Assembly: GCA_026702745.1 (NCBI GenBank) | Contig: JAPPBT010000065.1 | Coordinates: 1 to 64,000, forward strand | DNA from: Gemmatimonadota bacterium | GTDB lineage: Bacteria > JAAXHH01 | Direction of reading: 5' to 3' | Length of the DNA stretch: 64,000 nt | Part shown: one piece after another, positions 7,974 through 16,405 of the stretch | Position numbering within the stretch: the first letter of the stretch is position 1 | Layout of the letters: each line of letters begins with the position of its first letter | Made by a program: the position numbers and the translations under genes | The notes under the pieces: generated by a model | The model's database searches: none | What the model saw: the letters and a program-made list of their open reading frames with translations, nothing else | What the model was told of the DNA's origin: nothing

Positions 7974-10460
7974 ATGTCCAAAAATTGCGTACTGCTCGTT
8001 GCGGCCCTGGTGATGTGTGCATCGCAGCGTCCTGTCCAAGCCCTGCCCTCGACTTCGCCTTCGTCTGCACCTGCACCCGAATCCTCAACCTCGTCCGTGT
8101 CGCCCACGCCTGCGAGTCCCATACCTGAGAATCTCCATGATACTTCCCTGGAAGCGGGCAAGGCGCATTACGAAGCCGAACGGTTCCGGGAAGCACTGGC
8201 GCTGTTTCAGCAGGCGGTAAAGGAGGACGGAGGTTCCGCATCGGCGTACTATTGGCGGGGAATGGCTCAGTACGCATTGGAAGAATACCGTAAGGCGGCA
8301 AATTCGTTCAAGCGAACGGTCGAACTGGACGAGAAGTGGGCATCGGGCTACGTGGGGCTGGGCAAGGCCTACCTGCAGATCAAATACCGGAGACTGGACG
8401 CTCGCAACGCCTTGCGCAGTGCGGCGCGATTGTTGCCCAACGACCCAGAAGTCCAGTATCACCTGGGCATGGCCCATATGAACCCGCGCAAGACCGACCG
8501 GATTGTCGGCGGCGACTGGGACGGCCGGACTTTCTTCCTCAAGGCGACAGTATTAGATCCTTCCCATCCCGATGCTTTTTACCAGATCGGCCGTTGTTAC
8601 GAACGACCCGAGTCGCCCGGTCCGCCCGAATTCGACATTGCGATGGCGGCCTATTTCTCGCAGTACAGGGTTAATCCCGATCATTACGACGCACTCGGCC
8701 GTTTCGTCTACCTGGCCCTTCTTTCCGAAAGGTATGGACTGGCCGTTGAGTTAATCGATCGGGCTACCGATGATCTGGGAGCAACGGGATCAGCGATCGT
8801 CCAGGCCCTTCGGAAGCATTTCAGCACGCTTTCCGAAGCTGCAAAACCACGGCCCGACGTATTGCATGAGGTGATTGAGACCTACTTTTCCCTTATTGAA
8901 CCTGACGAAAAAGAAGTCTACCGGGACCTGACGCACGTAGCCCCTCCGGACGAACTGGCGTCCTGGCAGGAAGCCGAAGGCAGCGAACGCGATGCGCGCT
9001 GGCACGCCTTCTGGAACGCCAGGGACTCGAATCCCGTCACGGTGGTGAATGAACGCCTCGTGGAGCATTACCGGCGGGTCATGTTCGCCCGGTACCATTT
9101 CTCGCAGGGGCAGCACCCCTATGACCGCCGCGGCGAGATGCACGTCCGCTTCGGCGCACCGGAAGACCGCCGCAACGACGTCCATATAGCGGATCGAAAC
9201 GCCTACAGGTCGGCCGCGATTTCCAATGATCCGGTCGTCGACGCGATCCGGGAGCAGAATGACCGGTACGGTTATCGATTGCGTGTCGACCGGGGCCGCA
9301 TGACGATCGTCCCGCCCGAGGGAATGACTGAAGAAGAAATCAATGATGCCGGCGAATTGCTGGCCGGCGGGATCGTCGCATCATCCGGACAACTGACCAT
9401 GCAGGATGAGAGAAAGTTGATGGGGCATGGATACGCCACCGAAAGCTGGGTATACGCCCGGTATGGCCTGGAACTGTTCTTCGTCGACCAGTTCGGCGGG
9501 GGCCGGTTCGATTACCCGTGGGGAAATCTCCTGACCAGCCAGCAGGAAATGGTCCGGCAGGAACGGTTCAGTCCCCGGCGGCTGGCCGAGGAACTGATCG
9601 CCAATGCGCCCGAGGAATACCTGCATGACCTCGGCGGGGAACATCTCGAGTACGCTTTCGACGCCGTGAGCTTCCGTGCGGACAACGGCGCGACGGAGCT
9701 GGACCTGTCCTACAGCATCCCCGTCTGGCAGTTCGGCGACGTATCGGACGGCCGGGGGATCCGTACCCGGCTCGAACACCAAATCACTCTGCGCGATTCG
9801 GCCATGAGCCCGCGGTTCACCCACGCCTTCGGATTCGGCCCCTTCGAACGGCCGAAGCGGAAGATGGCCGAAAGCCACGTGAAAGTCCCGGTGTATACCT
9901 TGCCCGAGAGTGTCGTGGCGCCGCCGGGAAGCTTCACGATGGCGGTCCAGGTGCGGGACGAAACGTCGCAAAAAACCGGGGTGTATCTAAGGCCGGTCAC
10001 GCTGTCGGATTACAGCGGGGAAGAACTGCTCATCAGCGACCTCAAACTGGCCACCCTGATCACGCCGTCCGGCGTGCAGGGCCCCTTCGTGCGCAACGGA
10101 CTGAACATCACGCCCAATCCGGGACGGCTCTACATCCGGGAAAACCCTGTTTACGTCTACTACGAGGTTTACAATCTCAGCCTGGACAGGGAGAGGAAGA
10201 CGGCGTACGAAATCCTCTACGAGATCAGCCCCCGGGGAGGCAGCGCGCGGCGCGGCTGGACGGCTCGCAGACAACGGGACATGCAGACGGTGATGATGGC
10301 TTTCTCGGGAGAAGGATATTCGACCGAGGACCGGGAGTACACGTCGCTGGATACCTCCGGCTTGCCGGCGGGTGAGTACGTGCTCAACGTCACGTTGACC
10401 GACCTGAATGCGGGGAGCAGTGTCACCCGCTCGGCCAACTTCCTGGTCATGGTGCGGTAG
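7974..10460 (+). CDS. Exported TPR and GWxTD-domain protein
   Basis: 828 residues from ATG 7974, chosen because it begins a signal peptide (MSKNCVLLVAALVMCASQ, cleavage near VQA). Longer in-frame starts exist at 7923 and 7869 but would bury it. A Ser/Pro spacer is followed by tetratricopeptide repeats (about residues 45-200: AHYEAERFREALALFQQAV, ASAYYWRGMAQYALEEYRKA). The middle has a GWxTD-like region (WHAFWNARDSNP, NERLVEHYRRVMFARYHFS, DRRGEMHVRFGAPEDRR) in which the GW residues are replaced. The C-terminal half is beta-rich. GWxTD proteins are common in Gemmatimonadota, Acidobacteria and Latescibacterota; their role is undetermined, probably periplasmic or surface assembly. Confidence 0.8.
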   Translation: MSKNCVLLVAALVMCASQRPVQALPSTSPSSAPAPESSTSSVSPTPASPIPENLHDTSLEAGKAHYEAERFREALALFQQAVKEDGGSASAYYWRGMAQYALEEYRKAANSFKRTVELDEKWASGYVGLGKAYLQIKYRRLDARNALRSAARLLPNDPEVQYHLGMAHMNPRKTDRIVGGDWDGRTFFLKATVLDPSHPDAFYQIGRCYERPESPGPPEFDIAMAAYFSQYRVNPDHYDALGRFVYLALLSERYGLAVELIDRATDDLGATGSAIVQALRKHFSTLSEAAKPRPDVLHEVIETYFSLIEPDEKEVYRDLTHVAPPDELASWQEAEGSERDARWHAFWNARDSNPVTVVNERLVEHYRRVMFARYHFSQGQHPYDRRGEMHVRFGAPEDRRNDVHIADRNAYRSAAISNDPVVDAIREQNDRYGYRLRVDRGRMTIVPPEGMTEEEINDAGELLAGGIVASSGQLTMQDERKLMGHGYATESWVYARYGLELFFVDQFGGGRFDYPWGNLLTSQQEMVRQERFSPRRLAEELIANAPEEYLHDLGGEHLEYAFDAVSFRADNGATELDLSYSIPVWQFGDVSDGRGIRTRLEHQITLRDSAMSPRFTHAFGFGPFERPKRKMAESHVKVPVYTLPESVVAPPGSFTMAVQVRDETSQKTGVYLRPVTLSDYSGEELLISDLKLATLITPSGVQGPFVRNGLNITPNPGRLYIRENPVYVYYEVYNLSLDRERKTAYEILYEISPRGGSARRGWTARRQRDMQTVMMAFSGEGYSTEDREYTSLDTSGLPAGEYVLNVTLTDLNAGSSVTRSANFLVMVR

Positions 10461-10490
10461 CAGTCGAAGGTCCGCGGCAGGAAGCCCGGT

Positions 10491-10558
10491 TCACTTCCGC
10501 CGTTCCGCCACATCCGCCACTCCGTCACTTCCGCCGCTCCGTTACTTCAATCGCTCCG
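10491..10558 (-). repeat. Four 17-bp tandem repeats over the M29 peptidase stop codon
   Basis: Units at 10542-10558, 10525-10541, 10508-10524 and 10491-10507. Read on the minus strand they are CGGAGCGATTGAAGTAA (last codons and TAA stop of the peptidase), CGGAGCGGCGGAAGTGA, CGGAGTGGCGGATGTGG and CGGAACGGCGGAAGTGA. Unit 2 and unit 4 keep a stop-like TGA where unit 1 has TAA. Confidence 0.9.
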
Positions 10559-11657
10559 GGTTCAGGTCCTCCAGTTCCGGAACGACGAACCGCCCGTCCC
10601 TCCGGATCACTTCCCCGTCGAACTCGATGGTCCCGCCGCCGAATTCCGGCGTCTGGATCATGACCATGTCCCAGTGGACGGCGGACCGGTTGCCGTTGTC
10701 GGCTTCTTCGTAGGCCTGCCCAGGCGTGAAGTGGAAGGACCCGGCGATCTTCTCGTCGAAGAGGATGTCCAGCATGGGCGCGGTGATGTGGGGGTTGAAG
10801 CCGATGGCGAACTCGCCGATGTAGCGCGCCCCCTCGTCGGTGTCGAAGATCTCGTTGAGCTTCTCCGCCCGGTTGCCCGTGGCCCCGGTGATCCTGCCCT
10901 CCTCGAATCTCAATTCCACGTCCGTGAAAGTCACGCCGTGGTACAGCGTCGGCGTGTTGAACCGGATGACGCCGTTGACCGAGTCGCGCACCGGCGCGGT
11001 AAAGCACTCGCCGTCGGGGATGTTGCGGTCGCCCGAGCATCCCACGGTGGGGATGCCGCGGATGCTGAAGGCCAGGTCGGTGCCCGGACCCGTGATCCGG
11101 ACGCGATCGGTGCGGTCCATGCGCTCCTTCAGTGGCGCGAGCGCTCGTTCCATCTTCCCGTAGTCCAGGGTGCACACGTCGAAGAAGAAGTCCTCGAAGG
11201 CCTCGGTGCTCATGCCGGCCTGCTGCGCCATGGACGGCGTCGGCCAGCGCAGCACCACCCACCGGGTCTTCGGCACTCGCACATCGAAGTGCACAGGCTT
11301 GAGCCAGCGTTGCTCGTAGAGCCGCATGGCGTCGCCCGGCACGTCCGACATCTCCATCACGTTCCGGCTGCCCCGCAGGGCCATGTAAGCCTGCACCCGC
11401 TCCATGCGATGGGTTTCATGGGCGCCGGCGGCTTCCATGGCGTCCTCGTCCCCGGCGCGGACCAGCTCCCGCATGACGCGCTGGTGCTTGATGGAGACCA
11501 GCGGCACACCGCCCGCCTCCCGGATCGCGCGGATCAGAGAGATCACCATGTCGTCGGGCACGTCGAAGACCTCGACGAGCACCCGGTCCCCGGTCTCAAT
11601 CTTCGTCGAATGTCCGGTGAGCACTTTCGCCAGGTCGTCGTATCGTGGGTCGCGCAT
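10542..11657 (-). CDS. Aminopeptidase, peptidase family M29
   Basis: 371 residues, family-typical length. M29 enzymes (aminopeptidase T, AmpS) are cytoplasmic dimeric metallopeptidases that remove N-terminal residues. The conserved metal-site segments are all present in order: the glutamate of DGECFTAPVRDSVNG, the glutamate of YIGEFAIGFNPH, the histidine of SFHFTPGQAYEEADNGN and HWDMVMIQ near the end. The N-terminal half (GDRVLVEVFDVPDDMVISLIRAIREAGG) is the usual alpha/beta domain. It converges on the GWxTD gene, with its last codons in a 17-bp repeat array. No signal peptide. Confidence 0.9.
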   Translation of the reverse strand: MRDPRYDDLAKVLTGHSTKIETGDRVLVEVFDVPDDMVISLIRAIREAGGVPLVSIKHQRVMRELVRAGDEDAMEAAGAHETHRMERVQAYMALRGSRNVMEMSDVPGDAMRLYEQRWLKPVHFDVRVPKTRWVVLRWPTPSMAQQAGMSTEAFEDFFFDVCTLDYGKMERALAPLKERMDRTDRVRITGPGTDLAFSIRGIPTVGCSGDRNIPDGECFTAPVRDSVNGVIRFNTPTLYHGVTFTDVELRFEEGRITGATGNRAEKLNEIFDTDEGARYIGEFAIGFNPHITAPMLDILFDEKIAGSFHFTPGQAYEEADNGNRSAVHWDMVMIQTPEFGGGTIEFDGEVIRRDGRFVVPELEDLNPERLK

Positions 11658-11803
11658 TGGGTTGAAGTCTCCGTGGGCTTGGTATTGTAATTACTCAGGT
11701 TGAGCGTCTGGACGTGCGACTCACTCGAGAATATGGCCGGTGGAGTGACGCCAGCCCGTGTCCGCCACTTGCACACGCCAGCCCGTCATCCGAGCCTGCC
11801 GTG

Positions 11804-13648
11804 TCAATCATCGACGTGCCCCGGCGTCACTTCCACCGCGCCGGACGCCGATACTCTGACCAGCATGGCGTCTTCGGGTTCGAAGGCCAGGCGCACCGTC
11901 CGCTCCCGGCCGTTGACGTGCAGGACCACCTCCCGCTCGACCATGCGGGTGGAACGCCAGCCCTCGTAGGCCATGGGGTACCGGATCCGCTTCGTATCGG
12001 GATGGGCAAAGAAGACGTGGTAGTCGCCATCGACCTCCCGGCACCAGAACTCGGGCGCGTCCCGGCCGCTGACTAGGGGAGGATGGCGAAGCGCGACGCC
12101 CGGATCCGCGGTGACCGACGCTTGGCTCATCAGTTCCCCCAGCCGATCCGCGTAATCCGCTGGCGGACGGTGGCCGGGAACGGAGGGCCGGCGCGGAATG
12201 CAGACCCGGGCGCCCTCCCGGGCGAGGCGAAGCAGGGCCGAAAGGCCTTCGCCGTCCAGCCAATCCACGTCAACGTAGATCGTCGAAAACGCCGCCTCTC
12301 CGTATCGCACGCGCCCGTCCTCCACCACCGCATCCTCCAGGAAGGGCGTCGAGATCCACAGGGGATGGTAGCCGAGCAGGCTGCCGGGCCGATCAACGGT
12401 CTGCAGCTCCCAGTAGTAGTTGGCGGCTGGTCCGCGCCGGTCCTCGGGCAGCATGTGGCGCATCCAGTGGTCTTCCAGCGGAAGGTACACCGCCACGTCC
12501 GTGTAGGTCCTGCCCTGCTTGACGAAATCGGCCGACTCCGCCAGGTAGGCGTTGAAGGCCGGAAGCCGGCCGGCGAACCCGCTGTCCGGACCGACGTGCG
12601 TGGTCGCGTAGAAGGTGTTGGTCCCGCCGGGCGCGTTGTACGGCATGCCGTGCCAGACGATGTGGTTGACGCCGTTGGCGAACACCGCGTCCGCCATGAG
12701 CTTCAGGTCCTCCACCTTCTCCTCGCCGTGATGGGGCGACGGTGCGGGCCACGGCTCGTAGCCGTAGATACAGGTGAAGGTCTCGCAGGTCACGACGGGC
12801 CGCGCGCCCAGGGCCGCCGCCGACCCGGGGATGGCCGAGAAGAAGGTCTCGAACAGCAGGGCCTCGGATTCCGGGACGTCCACGAGTGCGAAGGCTTCCA
12901 GCAGGTCCGCTGGCGCCCCGTGGCACTGCACGCGGCTCACGGCGCCGAGGCGGCGGCAGATGTCGGCGTAGGGCCTGAAGAAGCCCTCGATCGCCGCGTC
13001 CGACAGGATCTTCCGGTAGTCGTACCGTACATCGGGATGCTGGTCGATCGATGCCTTGAAGGGTTCAAGGTCATACCTGAAGCGATCCCGGAAGACCGGA
13101 TCCAGGTGGGCGCTCCAGAGCCCCTCCGGAAATACCTCCCACGAATCGGAGAACAGCGCCGAAGTAGTGCCTCGCAGAGCCGGTTTCAGCGCGCCGCCGA
13201 CGTGGCCGGCGTACCGCTCCAGCGCGTCCGGGTCCAGGTGGTTCAGGATCCGGCCCTGGCCGTAGTAGGACAGCTCCCACGACTTCTCGAGCCGCTGGTC
13301 CGACGGTCCGTCGAATACTTGTCCCGCATCCTCCTCCGGTACGATCGACCCGCCAAAGGGCCAGGAGGTGCTGAAAGTGAAGTCGCACCCGATGCCCAGC
13401 CGGTCCGCCTCCTCCTTGGCGCCGGCGACCAGGCCAGACCACGCCTCGCTCAGCCAGCGGGGTCCTTCTCCGGCCCCGGGCTGCGGGTACATGAAGGCGA
13501 TCTCCACCCCTCCGAACCCCTGGTCCCGCACCCATTTGAGCTGCGTCCGGACGTCTTCCATTCTGATGTCGTCGTAGAACCACCACCAGCGCGTGTAGGG
13601 ACGGGCGTCCGAAAAGGGCCGGTAGGTCCTGGTCAGTTCGTTCGACAT
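11804..13648 (-). CDS. Glycoside hydrolase, GH106 (alpha-L-rhamnosidase)-like
   Basis: 614 residues from ATG 13648, which has GGGGAG five bases upstream; a longer in-frame opening to 14047 overlaps the divergent gene and is not believed. The N-terminus (PYTRWWWFYDDIRMEDVRTQ, QGFGGVEIAFMYP) is the characteristic TIM-barrel opening of GH106-like proteins. SWPFGGSIVPEEDAGQ, LFSDSWEVFPEGLW and RVQCHGAPADLLEAF follow. It is shorter than most characterised GH106 members (roughly 800-1100 residues) and has no signal peptide, so it probably acts on oligosaccharides inside the cell. Catalytic residues cannot be assigned firmly. Diverges from the 13764 gene. Confidence 0.72.
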   Translation of the reverse strand: MSNELTRTYRPFSDARPYTRWWWFYDDIRMEDVRTQLKWVRDQGFGGVEIAFMYPQPGAGEGPRWLSEAWSGLVAGAKEEADRLGIGCDFTFSTSWPFGGSIVPEEDAGQVFDGPSDQRLEKSWELSYYGQGRILNHLDPDALERYAGHVGGALKPALRGTTSALFSDSWEVFPEGLWSAHLDPVFRDRFRYDLEPFKASIDQHPDVRYDYRKILSDAAIEGFFRPYADICRRLGAVSRVQCHGAPADLLEAFALVDVPESEALLFETFFSAIPGSAAALGARPVVTCETFTCIYGYEPWPAPSPHHGEEKVEDLKLMADAVFANGVNHIVWHGMPYNAPGGTNTFYATTHVGPDSGFAGRLPAFNAYLAESADFVKQGRTYTDVAVYLPLEDHWMRHMLPEDRRGPAANYYWELQTVDRPGSLLGYHPLWISTPFLEDAVVEDGRVRYGEAAFSTIYVDVDWLDGEGLSALLRLAREGARVCIPRRPSVPGHRPPADYADRLGELMSQASVTADPGVALRHPPLVSGRDAPEFWCREVDGDYHVFFAHPDTKRIRYPMAYEGWRSTRMVEREVVLHVNGRERTVRLAFEPEDAMLVRVSASGAVEVTPGHVDD

Positions 13649-13763
13649 GACTGCTCCCCGTGTCGATGATTTCGCCATGCATAATCTATACCGGAATCCC
13701 GATGGGAACACTATATTATGCGGGACCCGGACACACCGTGTTCCGTACACTTTCGGGGGACCC

Positions 13764-14546
13764 ATGCAGACCATTGATTTCGCGCGTTCAACCTTTACTT
13801 TCCGGGTGGATTCCGAGAAGAAGCCACCCAAGACCGTGACCCGGAAGGTGCCGTATTCTCTGAACAACGCCCGCATACCGATAGAAGCCGCCCTGACCGT
13901 GACCGCGAAGGACGGCGGATTCCGGGAAGAGTACGTCCTCGGAGTGAGTTGCAAGACCGAACAGGTCGGGGTGGAGCGGGATATCTGGCACATCCCCAAC
14001 GCGGACTTCAAGCCGATCTTCTCGTCGGACACCTTCATGGCCATCAAGACCTACGAAGTGGCCGACCGGGGCGCCACGCTCTACCCGCCCTCCCTCGGCG
14101 AGCAGCCTGAACGGCAGATCGTGGCCATCGAGGAAACTTTCGAGGACGTCCGGATCGACCTGTCCCGTGTCGACGGACGAGTCCTGGAGACGCCGCGGGC
14201 CATCGTGGAGGCCGTCCTCGGCAATGTCCCTCTGAACGCCCGGACGACCATCGGGAACGACCGGTACGCCGCGTTGCTCGAGTACCCGGTCAAGACGATC
14301 AATGCCAACGAGCGGGACTGGATCTATCAGCCGGACACGGGCCCGGTGCTGCTGCCGGACCTGTCCCGCGACCCGGAAGACATGATAGAAGGGATCGAAC
14401 TGGCCTTTGCGGCGTTCAATACACCGGACTGGGTGGAGTTCATCGTCCGGGTTCCCACGCCCGTCGCCGAGGGCGTCAATGTGTACCACTACGCGGAACC
14501 CGTGCGGATGAACTGCGTTAACGAAGTGGTGGTCCCGCGGCACTGA
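13764..14546 (+). CDS. Conserved-looking hypothetical protein, 260 residues
   Basis: Start at ATG 13764 with GGGGGA three bases upstream; begins MQTIDFARSTFTFRVDSEKK. No signal peptide, membrane segment or known motif was recognised. The protein is rich in beta-type segments with acidic and aromatic residues (ERDIWHIPNADFKPIF, ANERDWIYQPDTGPVLLPD, TPDWVEFIVRVPTPVAEGV). It ends VVVPRH, with the stop codon at the start of a 9-bp repeat tract. It diverges from the GH106-like gene across 115 bases, which hints at shared regulation, but no function can be proposed from sequence. Confidence 0.65.
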   Translation: MQTIDFARSTFTFRVDSEKKPPKTVTRKVPYSLNNARIPIEAALTVTAKDGGFREEYVLGVSCKTEQVGVERDIWHIPNADFKPIFSSDTFMAIKTYEVADRGATLYPPSLGEQPERQIVAIEETFEDVRIDLSRVDGRVLETPRAIVEAVLGNVPLNARTTIGNDRYAALLEYPVKTINANERDWIYQPDTGPVLLPDLSRDPEDMIEGIELAFAAFNTPDWVEFIVRVPTPVAEGVNVYHYAEPVRMNCVNEVVVPRH

Positions 14547-14630
14547 GCGCATCTGGCGCACTTAGCACACCGAGTGATCATGCGCGCCGAACGCACTGAG
14601 CGCACTGAGGCACACTGAGCATACTGGGAG
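14541..14630 (+). repeat. 9-bp tandem repeat (CACTGAGCG type) from a stop codon into the next gene's leader
   Basis: Unit CACTGAGCG begins at 14541, inside the last codon and TGA stop (14544-14546) of the hypothetical gene. It continues as degenerate 9-mers to 14576, is interrupted for 17 bases, and resumes at 14594 as CACTGAGCG, CACTGAGGC and CACTGAGCA. The array ends in GGGAGAAGG, the ribosome-site region of the gene starting at 14643. Confidence 0.85.
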
Positions 14631-14642
14631 AAGGTCGGCGTC

Positions 14643-16343
14643 ATGCGGTTTTCCTCGAACTGTTTTTTCACGTGGCTGTGTGGTGCAGGCATCCTGTTTT
14701 TGATGGCCACCGCGATGGTGGCGGGCACACCGTACACGGTATGCGCGCAAGACGCCGCCTACGCGCAGGGGACGCGGGGCAGTGTAACCGGCAGCGCGGG
14801 AAATCCGGGCGCGGAAGAGGCCGTGGAAGAGGATCCTGTGCAGCGCGTGCTGCGGGAACGCGTCGACGATTACGGCCAGACGGTGGGCGTCGTCGCCGGG
14901 ATCATCCGCGGCATCAACCGGTACGTCTACGCCCACGGCACGCTCAACCGCGGCACGATCCGGCGCGTGAGTGGCATGACGGTCTTCGAGATCGGGCAGT
15001 TGAGCAGCCTGTACACCACGGCCATGCTGTCCCTCATGGTCCAGCGGGGCGACGTAAACCTGACCGACGAGGTGTCCGCCTATCTCCCGGAGACGGTGAC
15101 CGTCCCGACCACGCGTGCAGGAAACCCCATCCTGATCGAGCACCTCGCCACCCACACCTCGGGACTGCCCCGCCTGCCGGACAACCTGGTTTCTGACGAC
15201 CCGGACGATCCGCTGAAGGGGTATTCGGTGGAACTGATGTACGCGTTTCTCGATCGGTACGCGGAAACACAGCGCGACGGGCACGCGTTTCCGTTCGATT
15301 TCGAAGATCCGGACAGCGAAGATCCTATGGATCGGGAAGGCGAAAGTCCCCTGGCTCCGGATAGCGAAGGTTCACTCGGTCGGAAAGCCGAAGACCGTTC
15401 GGATACGCCGGGCCGAAATGTACCGGAGTACCGCGACGGTATGGAGGGCGTTATCGGGACGGAAGACCGCTACGCCTATTCCGATCTCGGCATGGGGCTC
15501 CTGGGACACGTGCTCGAACGCGCGGCCGGCGAATCCTATGACCAATTGATCCGGGTATTGCTCGGCGATCCGCTCAAGCTGGCCAACACGGCCAATGCGT
15601 CTACGCCGTCCATGCGGACGTACCTGGCGACCGGACACGACGACGCCCGCAGGCCCGTTCCCTCCTGGTCCGACACGACCCTCGTGGGCGGTACGGGTCT
15701 TCGGTCCAACCTCCTGGACATGATGACCCTGGTGTCGGCCAGCATGGGGATCATCTACGCCCTGCCGGAAGATTTCACCGAAGACGATTCGACTCGCTAC
15801 CACGCGTCCTTCGACAGCCTCATCGTGGCCCGGCATCCCACGGACGAGGAGGACGTCCAGACCGCGCTGGGCTGGAAAGTGCGCCAGGACGAGCGAGGCC
15901 GCGACATCCACTGGCTCACCGGCCGGACCAATGGGTTCTACGCCTTCGCCGCCTTTCTCAAGCAGTGGCGCAAGGGCGTCGTGGTCCTGTCCAACAGCTC
16001 GGCCAGCGTCGAGGACATCGGGTTCCACCTGCTGAGCGCCCGGAACCCCCTGGCGCCGCCCCCGAGGAAGGTCGTGCACCTGACCGAGGACGCCTACGTG
16101 GCCTGCACAGGCACCTACGCCTTTTCCCCCGAATTCACCGTGGAAATCACCTACAGCGACGGCATGCTCTACGGCCAGCCGCCCGGCCAGCCCCGGAGCG
16201 AACTCGTCCTCGAATCGTCAGGTGATTTCTACCTGGAAGAAGAGGATGCCCGGATCACCTTCGTCCCGGACGAAGAGGGAAACGTCGACCACTTCCTCTT
16301 TCTCCAGGACGGGCAAACTCACCGGGCGGAACGGGTGAGGTAG
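14643..16343 (+). CDS. Exported serine beta-lactamase-fold protein lacking the SxxK catalytic pair
   Basis: 566 residues with an N-terminal signal peptide (LCGAGILFLMATAMVAG). The fold is that of PF00144 (class C beta-lactamase, esterase, D-aminopeptidase): LIEHLATHTSGLPRLP, YAYSDLGMGLLGHVLE (YxN position altered to YSD), WSDTTLVGGTGLRSNLLDM, HWLTGRTNGFYAF. At the place of the nucleophile, where family members read (E)IGSxxK, this protein reads FEIGQLSSLYTT, so both Ser and Lys of SxxK are replaced. An acidic insert (about residues 218-250, DPDSEDPMDREGE) and a C-terminal lipocalin-like tail complete it. It is therefore likely non-catalytic, or uses other residues. Confidence 0.8.
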   Translation: MRFSSNCFFTWLCGAGILFLMATAMVAGTPYTVCAQDAAYAQGTRGSVTGSAGNPGAEEAVEEDPVQRVLRERVDDYGQTVGVVAGIIRGINRYVYAHGTLNRGTIRRVSGMTVFEIGQLSSLYTTAMLSLMVQRGDVNLTDEVSAYLPETVTVPTTRAGNPILIEHLATHTSGLPRLPDNLVSDDPDDPLKGYSVELMYAFLDRYAETQRDGHAFPFDFEDPDSEDPMDREGESPLAPDSEGSLGRKAEDRSDTPGRNVPEYRDGMEGVIGTEDRYAYSDLGMGLLGHVLERAAGESYDQLIRVLLGDPLKLANTANASTPSMRTYLATGHDDARRPVPSWSDTTLVGGTGLRSNLLDMMTLVSASMGIIYALPEDFTEDDSTRYHASFDSLIVARHPTDEEDVQTALGWKVRQDERGRDIHWLTGRTNGFYAFAAFLKQWRKGVVVLSNSSASVEDIGFHLLSARNPLAPPPRKVVHLTEDAYVACTGTYAFSPEFTVEITYSDGMLYGQPPGQPRSELVLESSGDFYLEEEDARITFVPDEEGNVDHFLFLQDGQTHRAERVR

Positions 16344-16376
16344 GACCTGAAACGCCGCTATAACCCGCATAATGCG

Positions 16377-16405
16377 ACATGAGAGGTACGAACATGAGGG
16401 TTCGA
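16377..16405 (+). repeat. 15-bp tandem duplication of a start codon region
   Basis: ACATGAGAGGTACGA (16377-16391) is followed directly by ACATGAGGGTTCGA (16392-16405). Both contain an in-frame ATG (16379 and 16394). The GAGAGG of the first copy is correctly placed to act as the ribosome-binding site of the second. Confidence 0.8.

Noticed and set aside
13649-14047. N-terminal extension of the GH106-like gene
   Set aside because: It overlaps the divergent gene at 13764, and the ATG at 13648 has a clear GGGGAG site.
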